Shown here piece by piece: positions 25,086-32,971 of a stretch of 64,000 nt of DNA (the first letter of the stretch is position 1; every line of letters begins with the position of its first letter). The notes under the pieces are model-generated. The model searched no databases. It saw only the letters and a program-made list of their open reading frames with translations, and was not told the DNA's origin. Source of the DNA: Pseudomonas sp. B6002. GTDB taxonomy: Bacteria; Pseudomonadota; Gammaproteobacteria; Pseudomonadales; Pseudomonadaceae. The stretch covers positions 62,001 through 126,000 of the forward strand of contig NZ_JACAOY010000012.1 of NCBI RefSeq assembly GCF_013385985.1. The letters are read 5' to 3'. The translations under genes and the position numbers were made by a program.

Positions 25086-26195
25086 ATGCCCACCGCTCCA
25101 CACTCCGCCTTGAACGCCGTGCTCACGCACTTCCACAGCCTGATCGTGCCGCTCTGGCAGGGCCCGGGCTGGAATGCCGACCTGGCCTTGCCCTATGAAG
25201 CACTGGACGCCGACCATCAGCCGCTGCCCCCGCAACGCTATCGCGCCATGGCCTGCGCCCGGCAGTTGTACCTGTTCGCCAGTCTGATCGGCGAACCCGG
25301 CGCCGCGTTTGCCGAGGAACGCGCCGCTGCGCTGTTCCGCTCCTTGCAACGGCATTTCCACGATGCCGAGCACGGCGGCTGGTTCTACAGCATCGACCCG
25401 GCCGGCAAGCCGCTGGACAAGCGCAAAGACCTCTACACCCACGCCTTCATCATCTTCGCCTGCGCCCACTACTGGGCCAAAGTGCGCGAGCCGCTGGTGG
25501 AATCGGTGCTCAACGCCGCCCTGGAAGTGGTTGCCCAGCGCTTTGCCACCGGCGACGGCCTGTACGAAGCGGTGCTGGAACGCAATTGGTCATCCCTCAA
25601 GTCCGGCCCGTTGCAGAACCCGTTGATGCACTTGGCCGAAGGTTTCCTCGCCACCCTCGCGGTGCGCGACGATGCCGACGTACAAGCGGCCCTGCTGGCC
25701 TTGGCGACGGCCATGCAGCAGCGCTTCATCGACCGCCAGCATGGCGTGATGATGGAGAAACCGCTGGGCGCTGTGGATAACTGGTTTGAACCGGGCCACC
25801 AGTTCGAGTGGTTTTTTTTGCTGGAATCGTCGGATGTGCTGCGCGGCACGCCGCTGCATGCGTCACTGACCCGCGCGTTTGCCTACGCCGAGCAGAAGGG
25901 TGTGGATAACGTAACGGGGGCGGTCAGCGGCATGCTGGCCCTGGACGGCACCGTGCGCGATGGCACACAGCGTATCTGGGCACAGGCGGAATATCTGCGG
26001 GCACTCACCTTGCGGCCGAACAGCGAAGCGGTCTTGCAGCGCCAGCTACGGGCGCTGCAACTGCGGTTCTTGCATGAGAAGGGTTGGAATGAGTGCCTGA
26101 ATGATCAGGGGCTTGTCAGCCGGCGGGATATGCCGTCGACCACGCCTTATCATTTGGCGACCTGTTATCAGGGGTTGATCCAGCATTTGGGCTGA
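25086..26195 (+). CDS. AGE-family epimerase/isomerase (369 aa)
   Basis: The protein resembles N-acylglucosamine 2-epimerase / cellobiose epimerase / mannose isomerase proteins with an (alpha/alpha)6 barrel. Segments such as HGGWFYSIDPAGKPLDKRKDLYTHAF, NPLMHLAEGFLA, WFEPGHQFEWFFLL and RIWAQAEYLRAL correspond to the conserved helix faces with active-site His and Arg residues (YTHAF, GHQFEW). Related Pseudomonas enzymes include mannose and other aldose-ketose isomerases. The substrate is not determined: no sugar operon is adjacent. The start at 25086 lacks a clear ribosome site, so a start a few codons away is possible. Confidence 0.85.
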   Translation: MPTAPHSALNAVLTHFHSLIVPLWQGPGWNADLALPYEALDADHQPLPPQRYRAMACARQLYLFASLIGEPGAAFAEERAAALFRSLQRHFHDAEHGGWFYSIDPAGKPLDKRKDLYTHAFIIFACAHYWAKVREPLVESVLNAALEVVAQRFATGDGLYEAVLERNWSSLKSGPLQNPLMHLAEGFLATLAVRDDADVQAALLALATAMQQRFIDRQHGVMMEKPLGAVDNWFEPGHQFEWFFLLESSDVLRGTPLHASLTRAFAYAEQKGVDNVTGAVSGMLALDGTVRDGTQRIWAQAEYLRALTLRPNSEAVLQRQLRALQLRFLHEKGWNECLNDQGLVSRRDMPSTTPYHLATCYQGLIQHLG

Positions 26196-26208
26196 GCTTA
26201 AGGGCCCT

Positions 26209-26274
26209 ATCGCCGGCAAGCCGGCTCCTACAGGTTGATCGCATTCCTCTGTAGGAGCCGGCTTGCCGGCGATG
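26209..26274. repeat. REPIN, GCCGGCTTGCCGGC type
   Basis: Inverted copies of TAGGAGCCGGCTTGCCGGCG are separated by about 21 bp between the convergent AGE and CDF genes. Confidence 0.85.
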
Positions 26275-26298
26275 GCCTCACCTCGGTCTAACTGCCGA

Positions 26299-27204
26299 TC
26301 ACGCAATCCACTTGCGATCCCCGGTAAAGCTGATCGTCAACCAGCGCGCCGCATCCGGTTTCCCCAGCCCTGTGGATATCTCTTCGCGCAACCCGTCCAG
26401 GGTCGCGACGTTGTCCACCGGGTAATCCGCCGGCAACACCACATGAATCTCGATAAACCGCGCCCGCCCGTGCTTTTGCACGTAGGACACGTAGTCGTCG
26501 AAACCATGCTTGGCCTGGGCTGCTTCCATCACTTCGCGCACCTTGTCGTCCAACTGGTCCGGGGCAATCCCCAGCACCTCGCGCAAGGCCGGGCGCAGGA
26601 TCTTCAGCGCTGGCGCCAGCATGCTCAGGGCCAGCAGGATCAGGATCAATGGGTCGACATACACCGCCCACTCGCCATAGCCCTGGGACTTGAGCAACAG
26701 TGCCGCCAGGAAGCTGATCAGCAAGCCGATCGACAGCATCGCGTCCACCAGCCAGCTGATGTTGTCGAACTGGATCAGCGACGACTTGAGCGTGCGATTG
26801 CGATAACGCACGTAGAAGAAGTAGGCGAACTCCACAACGGTGAACACCGCCGCATAAATGATCACCAGCCCCAACTCGATGTCGCGCCCGCCATTGATAA
26901 TGCCGAACACACCGTTGAGGAACGCGTAGATGGCGATCAGCAACAGGAAACTGCCTTCGATCAGCAGCACCATGGGTTCCAGGTGCCAATAGCCGAACTG
27001 GAAGCGCTCGTTGCTTTTCTTGGCGATCAGCTTGGCCGTGATCAGCATCAATACCTTGATGGCGGTGGCGATCAGCGAGAAAAAGCCGTCGAACAGAATG
27101 GATTGGGCGCCAGATACCACACCCGTGACAATCCCGGCGATCGCGACGGCGAACATCAGAATCGTTGATTGTTTGAGCAGTGCCTGCTCACCTCGGTTAC
27201 TCAC
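26299..27204 (-). CDS. Cation diffusion facilitator-family transporter (301 aa)
   Basis: Six membrane helices and a C-terminal cytosolic domain. Helix 2 has SILFDGFFSLIATAI and helix 5 has FDNISWLVDAML, with the acidic residues of the CDF metal site. YWHLEPMVLLIEGSFLL follows helix 2. The C-terminal domain ends ...FIEIHVVLP and WLTISFTGD. CDF proteins export Zn2+, Fe2+, Mn2+ or Co2+ in exchange for protons; the metal is unknown. The start is taken as a GTG at 27204 (MSNRGEQALLKQS) because GGGAGGAAAT lies directly upstream. An open extension to 27321 runs through a REPIN and is not real. Confidence 0.88.
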   Translation of the reverse strand: MSNRGEQALLKQSTILMFAVAIAGIVTGVVSGAQSILFDGFFSLIATAIKVLMLITAKLIAKKSNERFQFGYWHLEPMVLLIEGSFLLLIAIYAFLNGVFGIINGGRDIELGLVIIYAAVFTVVEFAYFFYVRYRNRTLKSSLIQFDNISWLVDAMLSIGLLISFLAALLLKSQGYGEWAVYVDPLILILLALSMLAPALKILRPALREVLGIAPDQLDDKVREVMEAAQAKHGFDDYVSYVQKHGRARFIEIHVVLPADYPVDNVATLDGLREEISTGLGKPDAARWLTISFTGDRKWIA

Positions 27205-27297
27205 ATTTCCTCCCGTCAAAACCTTAAATCCGCACAGTGCGGAGGGGCTTTCAGGAGGGGAGTGTACCTTATGGCCTGTTTTTGACCGATATGACGC

Positions 27298-27371
27298 CAT
27301 CGCAGGCAAGCCAGCTCCCACATTTGAATGTATTCACACATCCAAGTGTGGGAGCTGGCTTGCCTGCGATG
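27298..27371. repeat. REPIN, GTGGGAGCTGGCTTGCCTGCGAT type
   Basis: Inverted copies with a 26-bp spacer lie between ydfG (stop) and the CDF gene (start). Confidence 0.85.
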
Positions 27372-27392
27372 GGCGCGGCGCGGTCTAAAGCC

Positions 27393-28157
27393 TTACTTGG
27401 CCCCACGCTCAATCGCAAACCCCGCCCAGGTCTGGCTCACCGGCATCAACTCCAGGCGGTTGATGTTCACATGCGCCGGGGTGTTCATGACCCAGAAGAT
27501 CGTGTCGGCAATGTCCTGCGGCTGGATCGGCTCGGCACCCGCATAAGTCGCGTCGTAACGCGCCTGGTCACCGCCAAAGCGCACCAGCGAGAACTCGCTC
27601 TCACACAAGCCTGGCTCGATATTGGTCACACGCACGCCGGTACCCTGCAGGTCGCAGCGCAGGTTCAGCGAGAACTGCTTCACGAACGCCTTGGAGCCGC
27701 CATACACGTGGCTGCCCGGGTACGGGTAGTTACCGGCGATGGAACCCAGGTTGATGATGCCCGCGCCACGGCCGTGCGCGATCAGGCGTGGCAGCAACAG
27801 GTTGGTGGTGGTCAGCAGGCCCTTGATGTTGGTGTCGACCATGGTTTCCCAATCGTCGAGGTTGCACTTGGGCGCAGGGTCGGTGCCCACGGCCAGGCCG
27901 GCGTTGTTGATCAGCCCGCGAAGCTTGGCGAACGACGGCGGCAGGTTGGCGATGGCGTCTTCCATGCCCTTGCGGTCACGCACGTCCACCACCAGGCCGT
28001 GGACTTCGGTTTGCCTGGAAAGCTCTTCGACCAGCGCATTGAGGCGGTCGGCACGACGGCCAGTGAGCACCAGTTTCCAGCCGGCTTCGGCAAAACGGCG
28101 GGCGCAGGCCTCGCCAAAACCGGAAGTTGCGCCAGTAATAAACAGCGTGTCGGACAT
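27393..28157 (-). CDS. ydfG: Short-chain dehydrogenase, YdfG-like 3-hydroxy acid/serine dehydrogenase (254 aa)
   Basis: Rossmann fold with TGATSGFGEACARRF as nucleotide loop and LTGRR after strand 2, where the Arg pair suggests NADP. NNAGLA follows, then the catalytic Ser in NLGSIAGNYPYPGSHVYGGSKAFV with YxxxK. The later segment VRVTNIEPGL and PAHVNINRLELMPVSQTWAG match E. coli YdfG closely (DWETMxDTN.KGL; AHVNIN.LE.MPV.Q). YdfG oxidises L-allo-threonine, L-serine and 3-hydroxy acids. The ATG at 28157 is preceded by AAGGAGAACACC. It is the last gene before the 0.8-kb non-coding region. Confidence 0.88.
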   Translation of the reverse strand: MSDTLFITGATSGFGEACARRFAEAGWKLVLTGRRADRLNALVEELSRQTEVHGLVVDVRDRKGMEDAIANLPPSFAKLRGLINNAGLAVGTDPAPKCNLDDWETMVDTNIKGLLTTTNLLLPRLIAHGRGAGIINLGSIAGNYPYPGSHVYGGSKAFVKQFSLNLRCDLQGTGVRVTNIEPGLCESEFSLVRFGGDQARYDATYAGAEPIQPQDIADTIFWVMNTPAHVNINRLELMPVSQTWAGFAIERGAK

Positions 28158-28357
28158 GGTGTTCTCCTTGCGGGCATCGGGAAAAAAAGCAGCCAGCAGA
28201 ATGCCCGTACGCCGCCGTTGCGGCAACCGCTATGCGCATAACTTCATGCAAACCTGATCATTTATTAACCACTCCGCGCAAAGCCTTATAAAACGTGACC
28301 TGCAGCCATATGCACGCAGGTTATCCACAACTGCGCCCACAGTCTTTGGGGGCAAGT

Positions 28358-28555
28358 GCAAAAAGCCCGAAGCCCCTGTATGCGGGGCTTGCAGGCGGTT
28401 TTAGAAAGTTTTTTGCTTGACCTGGGCGGGGCCGTATGTAGGCCCATCGAGCGAGAGGAAAACCGAGCGATGGCTCCAGGCCAGTCATTCCGGCCTCTGC
28501 GGAGGTCTTTCCAGAGTTTAATCACAGACTTATCCACAAGCTGAGTGGACATAAA
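28358..28555 (-). ncRNA. Candidate structured small RNA (minus strand)
   Basis: Read on the minus strand, several short hairpins follow each other without a plausible ORF: CTCTG/CAGAG, GGCC/GGCC around a GGAATGACT loop, CCATCG/CGATGG, and GGCC-TACATAC-GGCC. They end in a terminator-like stem with a T tract at 28360-28390. Upstream, TTGTCA and a TATATG about 19 bp later could be a weak promoter. I do not recognise the RNA. The 5' end is a guess. Alternatively this is only the 3' untranslated tail of the liv operon. Confidence 0.3.
28360..28390 (-). terminator. Probable rho-independent terminator, minus strand
   Basis: On the minus strand the stem AAGCCCC / GGGGCTT (28370-28390) is followed by CGGGCTTTTT. 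It would end either a small RNA made in 28390-28550 or read-through from livF. Confidence 0.6.
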
Positions 28556-28848
28556 TCGGTCATATACCTGTGTCTTTAAACAGGTTGACAAAGCCCTCGG
28601 CAGGTCACGAAAAAACCGCTGATCAAAAAACAACCGTCACGCTGCAGGCCACGTATTCATTGGCTTTCAGCCAGCTACTCCCACGTTACCCACAGCCGGT
28701 TCCACAGCGGATGGGGACAAGTCAAAACTGTGACAAAACAGGGATTTGCGGCGGCTATATGTCGCGCTTTGGAGGGGAGCCAGATTTGTTTTCCACAATT
28801 TCCAGAACGGTCTGTGGATAGCACAAAAAAGAATGTGGGAACCGCCTC

Positions 28849-28937
28849 ATGTGGGAGCTGGCTTGCCTGCGATGGCATCGCCTCGGTGTCCCTGACAAAC
28901 CGAGGTGTCTGCATCGCAGGCAAGCCAGCTCCCACAC
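28849..28937. repeat. REPIN, GTGGGAGCTGGCTTGCCTGCGAT type, beside a half REP of the other type
   Basis: An inverted pair spans TGTGGGAGCTGG to CCAGCTCCCACA, with inner pairing of CCTCGGTGTC and ACCGAGGTGT. Directly after it (about 28941-28956) is AAGCCGGCTCCTACAGG, half of the GCCGGC-type REP. Confidence 0.85.
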
Positions 28938-28974
28938 AAAGCCGGCTCCTACAGGGTCCGCGTTGTTGGTTAGA

Positions 28975-29691
28975 TCAGTGCCCGCCGAGGTAGGCGTTGC
29001 GCACTTCCTCGTTCACCAGCAGTTCTTTACCGGTGCCCGTCAGGCGGATCTCCCCGTTGACCATTACATACGCCCGGTCCGACAGGCGCAGCGCGTGGTT
29101 GGCGTTCTGCTCCACCAGGAAGATGGTCATGCCGGTGGCCGCCAGCTCGCGCAGGGTGGCGAAGATCTGCTTCACTACAATCGGCGCCAGGCCCAGGCTC
29201 GGTTCGTCCAGCAACAGCAGCTTGGGCCGGCTCATCAGCGCACGGGCGATGGCGAGCATTTGCTGCTCGCCACCGGACATGGTCATGGCCCGCTGGTTAC
29301 GGCGCTCCTTGAGCCGTGGGAACAGCTCGAACATGCGCTGCATGTCTTCTTGGGCGAACTTGTCACCAATGGGGATAGTGCCCATCAGCAGGTTTTCCTC
29401 GACGGTCATGTCGGGGAACACCCGCCGCCCTTCCGGCGACTGCGCAATGCCGTTGGAGGCGATGTAGTGGGACGACTTGTGGGTGATGTCGACACCGTTG
29501 TAGATGATCTGCCCCGACTCGGCCCGTGGCTGGCCGAAGATCGACATCAGCAGCGTGGATTTACCCGCGCCGTTGGAGCCGATCAGGCTGACGGTCTCGC
29601 CCTCATTGATGTGCAGCGAGACTTTTTTCAGGGCCTGGATCGGGCCGTAGAACACGTCCAGGTCCTTCATTTCGAGGATAGGTGCACTCAT
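28975..29691 (-). CDS. livF: Branched-chain amino-acid ABC transporter ATP-binding protein LivF (238 aa)
   Basis: ABC ATPase: Walker A GSNGAGKST, signature MSGGEQQMLAIARAL, Walker B LLLLDEPSLGLAP and the switch His in FLVEQNANHAL. This wording is typical of LivF/BraG. It sits on the cytosolic side of the importer with LivG and powers uptake of Leu, Ile and Val (and probably related amino acids). The ATG at 29691 overlaps the livG stop by 4 bp, so the two ATPases are translationally coupled. It is the last gene of the operon. Confidence 0.95.
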   Translation of the reverse strand: MSAPILEMKDLDVFYGPIQALKKVSLHINEGETVSLIGSNGAGKSTLLMSIFGQPRAESGQIIYNGVDITHKSSHYIASNGIAQSPEGRRVFPDMTVEENLLMGTIPIGDKFAQEDMQRMFELFPRLKERRNQRAMTMSGGEQQMLAIARALMSRPKLLLLDEPSLGLAPIVVKQIFATLRELAATGMTIFLVEQNANHALRLSDRAYVMVNGEIRLTGTGKELLVNEEVRNAYLGGH

Positions 29692-30563
29692 ACCAGCTCC
29701 TCTTCGTCGGCGCCCAGGTAGGCCGCAATCACTTTCGGGTCGTTGCGGATCGCGTCCGGCCCGCCTTCGGCGATCACGTTGCCGTGGTCCAGCACCACGA
29801 TGTGGTCGGAAATACTCATCACCATGCCCATGTCGTGTTCGATCAGCACCACCGTGAGGTCGTGTTCGTCGCGCAACAGGCGAATCATCGCGCTGAGGGC
29901 TTCGGTTTCCTGAGGGTTGAGGCCCGCTGCCGGTTCGTCCAGGCAGATGATCTGCGGCCGGGTGCACATGGCGCGGGCGATTTCCAGGCGGCGCTGCTGG
30001 CCGTAGGAAAGCTCACCGGCCAGGCGGTTGGCGCAGTCCACCAGGTCCACCACTTCCAGCCAGTAGAAGGCGTGGTCGAGGGCGTCGCTTTCGGCTTTGC
30101 GGTAGCCCTTGGTGTTGAGGATGCCGGCCAGCATGTTGCGGTTGACCCACATGTGCTGGGCCACCAGCAGGTTTTCCAGCACCGACATTTCCTTGAACAG
30201 GCGAATGTTCTGGAAGGTCCGGGCCAGGCCCGCGCGGTTCACCAAGTGGGTGCCGCCGAACATCTTGTAGTAGACGCGGCTGAGGAAGCTTTTCGGCGAA
30301 ACAAAGTCGATGGGCTGGAAACGCTCACCGAGCAGCTGGATCACGTTGGTTTGCTTGCCGCGCACGTTGAGTTCGATCTTGCCGCCGCTGGCTTTGTAGA
30401 AGCCGGTGAGGCAGTTGAACACCGTGGTCTTGCCGGCGCCGTTGGGGCCGATCAGGGCGAAGATCGAGTTGCGCTCGACCTTGAGGCTCACATCGCTCAA
30501 GGCTTTGATGCCACCGAAGTGCATCATCAAATGTTCAACGGAAAGGACGACTTCCTTGCTCAT
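29688..30563 (-). CDS. livG: Branched-chain amino-acid ABC transporter ATP-binding protein LivG (291 aa)
   Basis: ABC ATPase: Walker A GPNGAGKTT, signature LSYGQQRRLEIARAM, Walker B IICLDEPAAGLNP and switch His in VLIEHDMGMVM. The C-terminal GTPDxI-like family element reads EGGPDAIRNDPKVIAAYLG. The insertion between Walker A and the signature, with VNRAGLARTFQNIRLF, is the LivG/BraF type. It starts 4 bp inside the livM stop and ends 4 bp inside livF. Confidence 0.95.
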   Translation of the reverse strand: MSKEVVLSVEHLMMHFGGIKALSDVSLKVERNSIFALIGPNGAGKTTVFNCLTGFYKASGGKIELNVRGKQTNVIQLLGERFQPIDFVSPKSFLSRVYYKMFGGTHLVNRAGLARTFQNIRLFKEMSVLENLLVAQHMWVNRNMLAGILNTKGYRKAESDALDHAFYWLEVVDLVDCANRLAGELSYGQQRRLEIARAMCTRPQIICLDEPAAGLNPQETEALSAMIRLLRDEHDLTVVLIEHDMGMVMSISDHIVVLDHGNVIAEGGPDAIRNDPKVIAAYLGADEEELV

Positions 30564-31837
30564 GGCGCCACTCCTTTACGTGGGGTCACACCGGTACGGC
30601 TGATGCGGATCAAGCCGCGCGGTCGCCAGATCATCATCACCACCATCAACACGCCAAACAGCAGCACGCGGTATTCGGAGAAGCTGCGCAGCAGTTCCGG
30701 CGCGACGGTCAAGACGAACGCCGCGATCACCACGCCCACCGTCGACCCCATGCCGCCCAACACCACGATGGCCAGGATCAGCGCCGACTCGAAAAAGGTG
30801 AAGGACGACGGGTTGACGAAGCCCTGGTAGCTGGCAAAGAACACCCCGGCCAAACCGGCTGTAGACGCACCGATGGTGAACGCCGAGAGCTTGACCAGCA
30901 CGTGGTTCAGGCCCATGGAACGGCAGGCGATTTCATCTTCGCGCAAGGCTTCCCAGGCGCGGCCCACCGGCATGCGGGTCAGGCGGTGCTTGATGTACAG
31001 CACGGCCAGCACCACCAAAAACAGCACGATGTAGATGAACATGAACTTGATGTTGGGGTTGTAATCGATGCCGAAGAACTCGTGGAACGGAATCCCACCG
31101 TCCTTCGCCTTGCGCCCGAACTCCAGGCCCAGGAAAGTCGGCGACGGCACCGGCATGCCGTTCGGGCCACCGGTAAACGACAGCCAGTTGTTGAGCACCA
31201 GGCGGATGATTTCACCGAAGCCCAGGGTCACGATTGCCAGGTAGTCACCGTGCATGCGCAACACCGGGAAGCCGAGTATGCACCCCGCCAGCGCCGCGCA
31301 GATTGCCGCCAGCGGCAGCACCGTCCAGAAACCCAGGCCGAGGTATTGATAACCCAGCGCCAGGCCGTAGGCACCGATGGCGTAGAACGCCACGTAACCC
31401 AGGTCGAGCAAGCCGGCCAGGCCGACCACGATGTTCAGGCCCAGGCCCAGCAACACGTAGATCAGCCCGAGGATCACCACGGTCAGCAGGTACTTGTTGG
31501 CGAAGATCGGGAACACGATCGCGATCACGATCAGTGCCGGGATGATCCAGCGCAGGCGTGACTTGTAGTCCGGTGGCAACACATGCACGCCGGAGCCACT
31601 GCTCTCGAAGCCTTGAAGAATCTTCAGGCCCTTGGGGGTTTGCAGGAACAGGCTCATGGCGAAGCGGCCAGCCATCACGATGGCGACCAGCGAGGCCACG
31701 CGGGCCGGTTCCAGGTTGAAGCTGTAGCCGTCGAGGACCACGCCGACGATCGGGCCGAACACAATCAGCGAAATCAGCCCGGCGAGGATCGTGTCGACCA
31801 CACTTTTCTTGATATCAATCGATTTGGCAGCAGACAT
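30560..31837 (-). CDS. livM: Branched-chain amino-acid ABC transporter permease LivM (425 aa)
   Basis: Polytopic permease with an N-terminal extension of about 100 residues (two hydrophobic helices, typical of the long Pseudomonas LivM/BraE), then the core with the family segment LGLGLNIVVGLAGLLDLGYVAFYAIGAYGLALG. GRAWEALREDEIACRSMGLN is the cytosolic coupling loop contacting the ATPases. It pairs with LivH. It overlaps livG by 4 bp and is separated from livH by 2 bp. Confidence 0.95.
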   Translation of the reverse strand: MSAAKSIDIKKSVVDTILAGLISLIVFGPIVGVVLDGYSFNLEPARVASLVAIVMAGRFAMSLFLQTPKGLKILQGFESSGSGVHVLPPDYKSRLRWIIPALIVIAIVFPIFANKYLLTVVILGLIYVLLGLGLNIVVGLAGLLDLGYVAFYAIGAYGLALGYQYLGLGFWTVLPLAAICAALAGCILGFPVLRMHGDYLAIVTLGFGEIIRLVLNNWLSFTGGPNGMPVPSPTFLGLEFGRKAKDGGIPFHEFFGIDYNPNIKFMFIYIVLFLVVLAVLYIKHRLTRMPVGRAWEALREDEIACRSMGLNHVLVKLSAFTIGASTAGLAGVFFASYQGFVNPSSFTFFESALILAIVVLGGMGSTVGVVIAAFVLTVAPELLRSFSEYRVLLFGVLMVVMMIWRPRGLIRISRTGVTPRKGVAP

Positions 31838-31839
31838 GT

Positions 31840-32754
31840 TTACACCTTCGCCACGAGTGGGCGACCGAGCAGGCCCTGGGGACGGAAAATCAGAATCACC
31901 ACCAGCAGGGAGAAACTGAACACGTCTTTGTAGTCAGAGTTGATCAACCCCGAGAACAGCGACTCGGAAATACCCAGGATGATCCCGCCGAGCATGGCCC
32001 CAGGCAGGGAGCCGATGCCGCCGAGTACCGCTGCGGTAAATGCCTTGATGCCGATGATGAAGCCGGCATAGAAGTCGAAGGTGCCGTAGTTCAAGGTGAT
32101 CAACACACCGGCCAGAGCGGCCATGGCGGCACCGATGACAAACACGTAGGAGATCACGCGGTCGGTGTTGATGCCGAGGATGGACGCCATCTTGCGGTCT
32201 TGCTGGGTGGCGCGGCACATGCGGCCGAGCTTGGTGTATTTGATGATGTAGGTCAGCAGGGCCATGCCCGCGAAGGCTGCGACCAGGATGAAGACCTTGG
32301 TGTACGTCAACTGCACGAAGCCTGTGCCGAAGTCGACACGCCAGGCCCCGGCCAGCAGGGTGGGAATACCTTGTTGCTTGGCGCCCTGGGCGATCTGGGC
32401 GTAGTTCTGCAGGATCAGGGAGATGCCGATGGCGCTGATCAGCGGTGCCAGTCGGGTGGAGTTGCGCAGCGGTTTGTAGGCGACACGCTCGATGACCCAA
32501 CCGTATACGCCGGTGACGACGACGGTGAAGATCAAGGTGCCGAGAATGAGCAGCGGGAAGGATTCGATGCCGAAGTAAGCCAGCAGTGCCAGACTGATCG
32601 CCGCGAGGTAAGCGGAAATCATATAAACCTCGCCATGGGCGAAGTTGATCATGCCAATGATGCCATAGACCATTGTGTAGCCGATGGCGATCAGGCCATA
32701 GACCGACCCGAGGGTCAGGCCGTTGACCAGTTGCTGCAGGAAAATACCATCCAT
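31840..32754 (-). CDS. livH: Branched-chain amino-acid ABC transporter permease LivH (304 aa)
   Basis: A membrane protein of about eight helices with the LivH opening LQQLVNGLTLGSVYGLIAIGYTMVYGIIGMINFAHGEVYM and the coupling loop LGRMCRATQQDRKMASILGIN. It forms the translocation path with LivM. It is the first gene after the REPIN that separates it from livK, so the binding protein can be made in excess over the membrane parts. Confidence 0.95.
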   Translation of the reverse strand: MDGIFLQQLVNGLTLGSVYGLIAIGYTMVYGIIGMINFAHGEVYMISAYLAAISLALLAYFGIESFPLLILGTLIFTVVVTGVYGWVIERVAYKPLRNSTRLAPLISAIGISLILQNYAQIAQGAKQQGIPTLLAGAWRVDFGTGFVQLTYTKVFILVAAFAGMALLTYIIKYTKLGRMCRATQQDRKMASILGINTDRVISYVFVIGAAMAALAGVLITLNYGTFDFYAGFIIGIKAFTAAVLGGIGSLPGAMLGGIILGISESLFSGLINSDYKDVFSFSLLVVILIFRPQGLLGRPLVAKV

Positions 32755-32853
32755 AACGCAATCTCACGCGGTGAGCACCTGCACACCGGTGGGTGTGCGG
32801 CGCTTCTGGAGGAAAAGACAGATTTGTGGCCGGGCTCAAACAACCACAGCCCA

Positions 32854-32941
32854 TGTGGGAGCTGGCTTGCCTGCGATGCAGACACCGCGGTGCTTCAGGT
32901 GTACTGCTGTGATGCAATCGCAGGCAAGCCAGCTCCCACAG
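32854..32941. repeat. REPIN inside the liv operon (between livK and livH)
   Basis: Inverted copies of GTGGGAGCTGGCTTGCCTGCGAT with inner pairing lie in the 217-bp gap after livK. A hairpin here could stabilise livK mRNA or reduce read-through into livH. Confidence 0.85.
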
Positions 32942-32971
32942 GGATGAAGGGTGTTCAAGCTGTCGCGTTGA

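Larger units (their letters stand above)
28321..28821. other. Cluster of DnaA-box-like nonamers in non-coding DNA
   Basis: Perfect TTATCCACA occurs at 28321-28329 and 28530-28538. One-mismatch or relaxed-consensus copies are TTACCCACA at 28686-28694, TTTTCCACA (fits TTWTNCACA) at 28789-28797 and, on the other strand, CTATCCACA at 28813-28821. All five lie within 501 bp of an 817-bp stretch (28158-28974) with no convincing gene. The sequence is seen; DnaA binding is inferred. This is not the expected oriC neighbourhood, since dnaA, dnaN and rpmH are absent. Confidence 0.45.

Noticed and set aside
28286-28633. 115-aa minus-strand ORF in the ydfG-livF gap
   Set aside because: No ribosome site, no domain, odd composition, and it runs through the terminator and a DnaA box.
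28321-28821. Chromosomal oriC
   Set aside because: DnaA boxes are present, but dnaA, dnaN, gyrB, rpmH and an AT-rich unwinding region are all missing; a titration or regulatory role is more likely.
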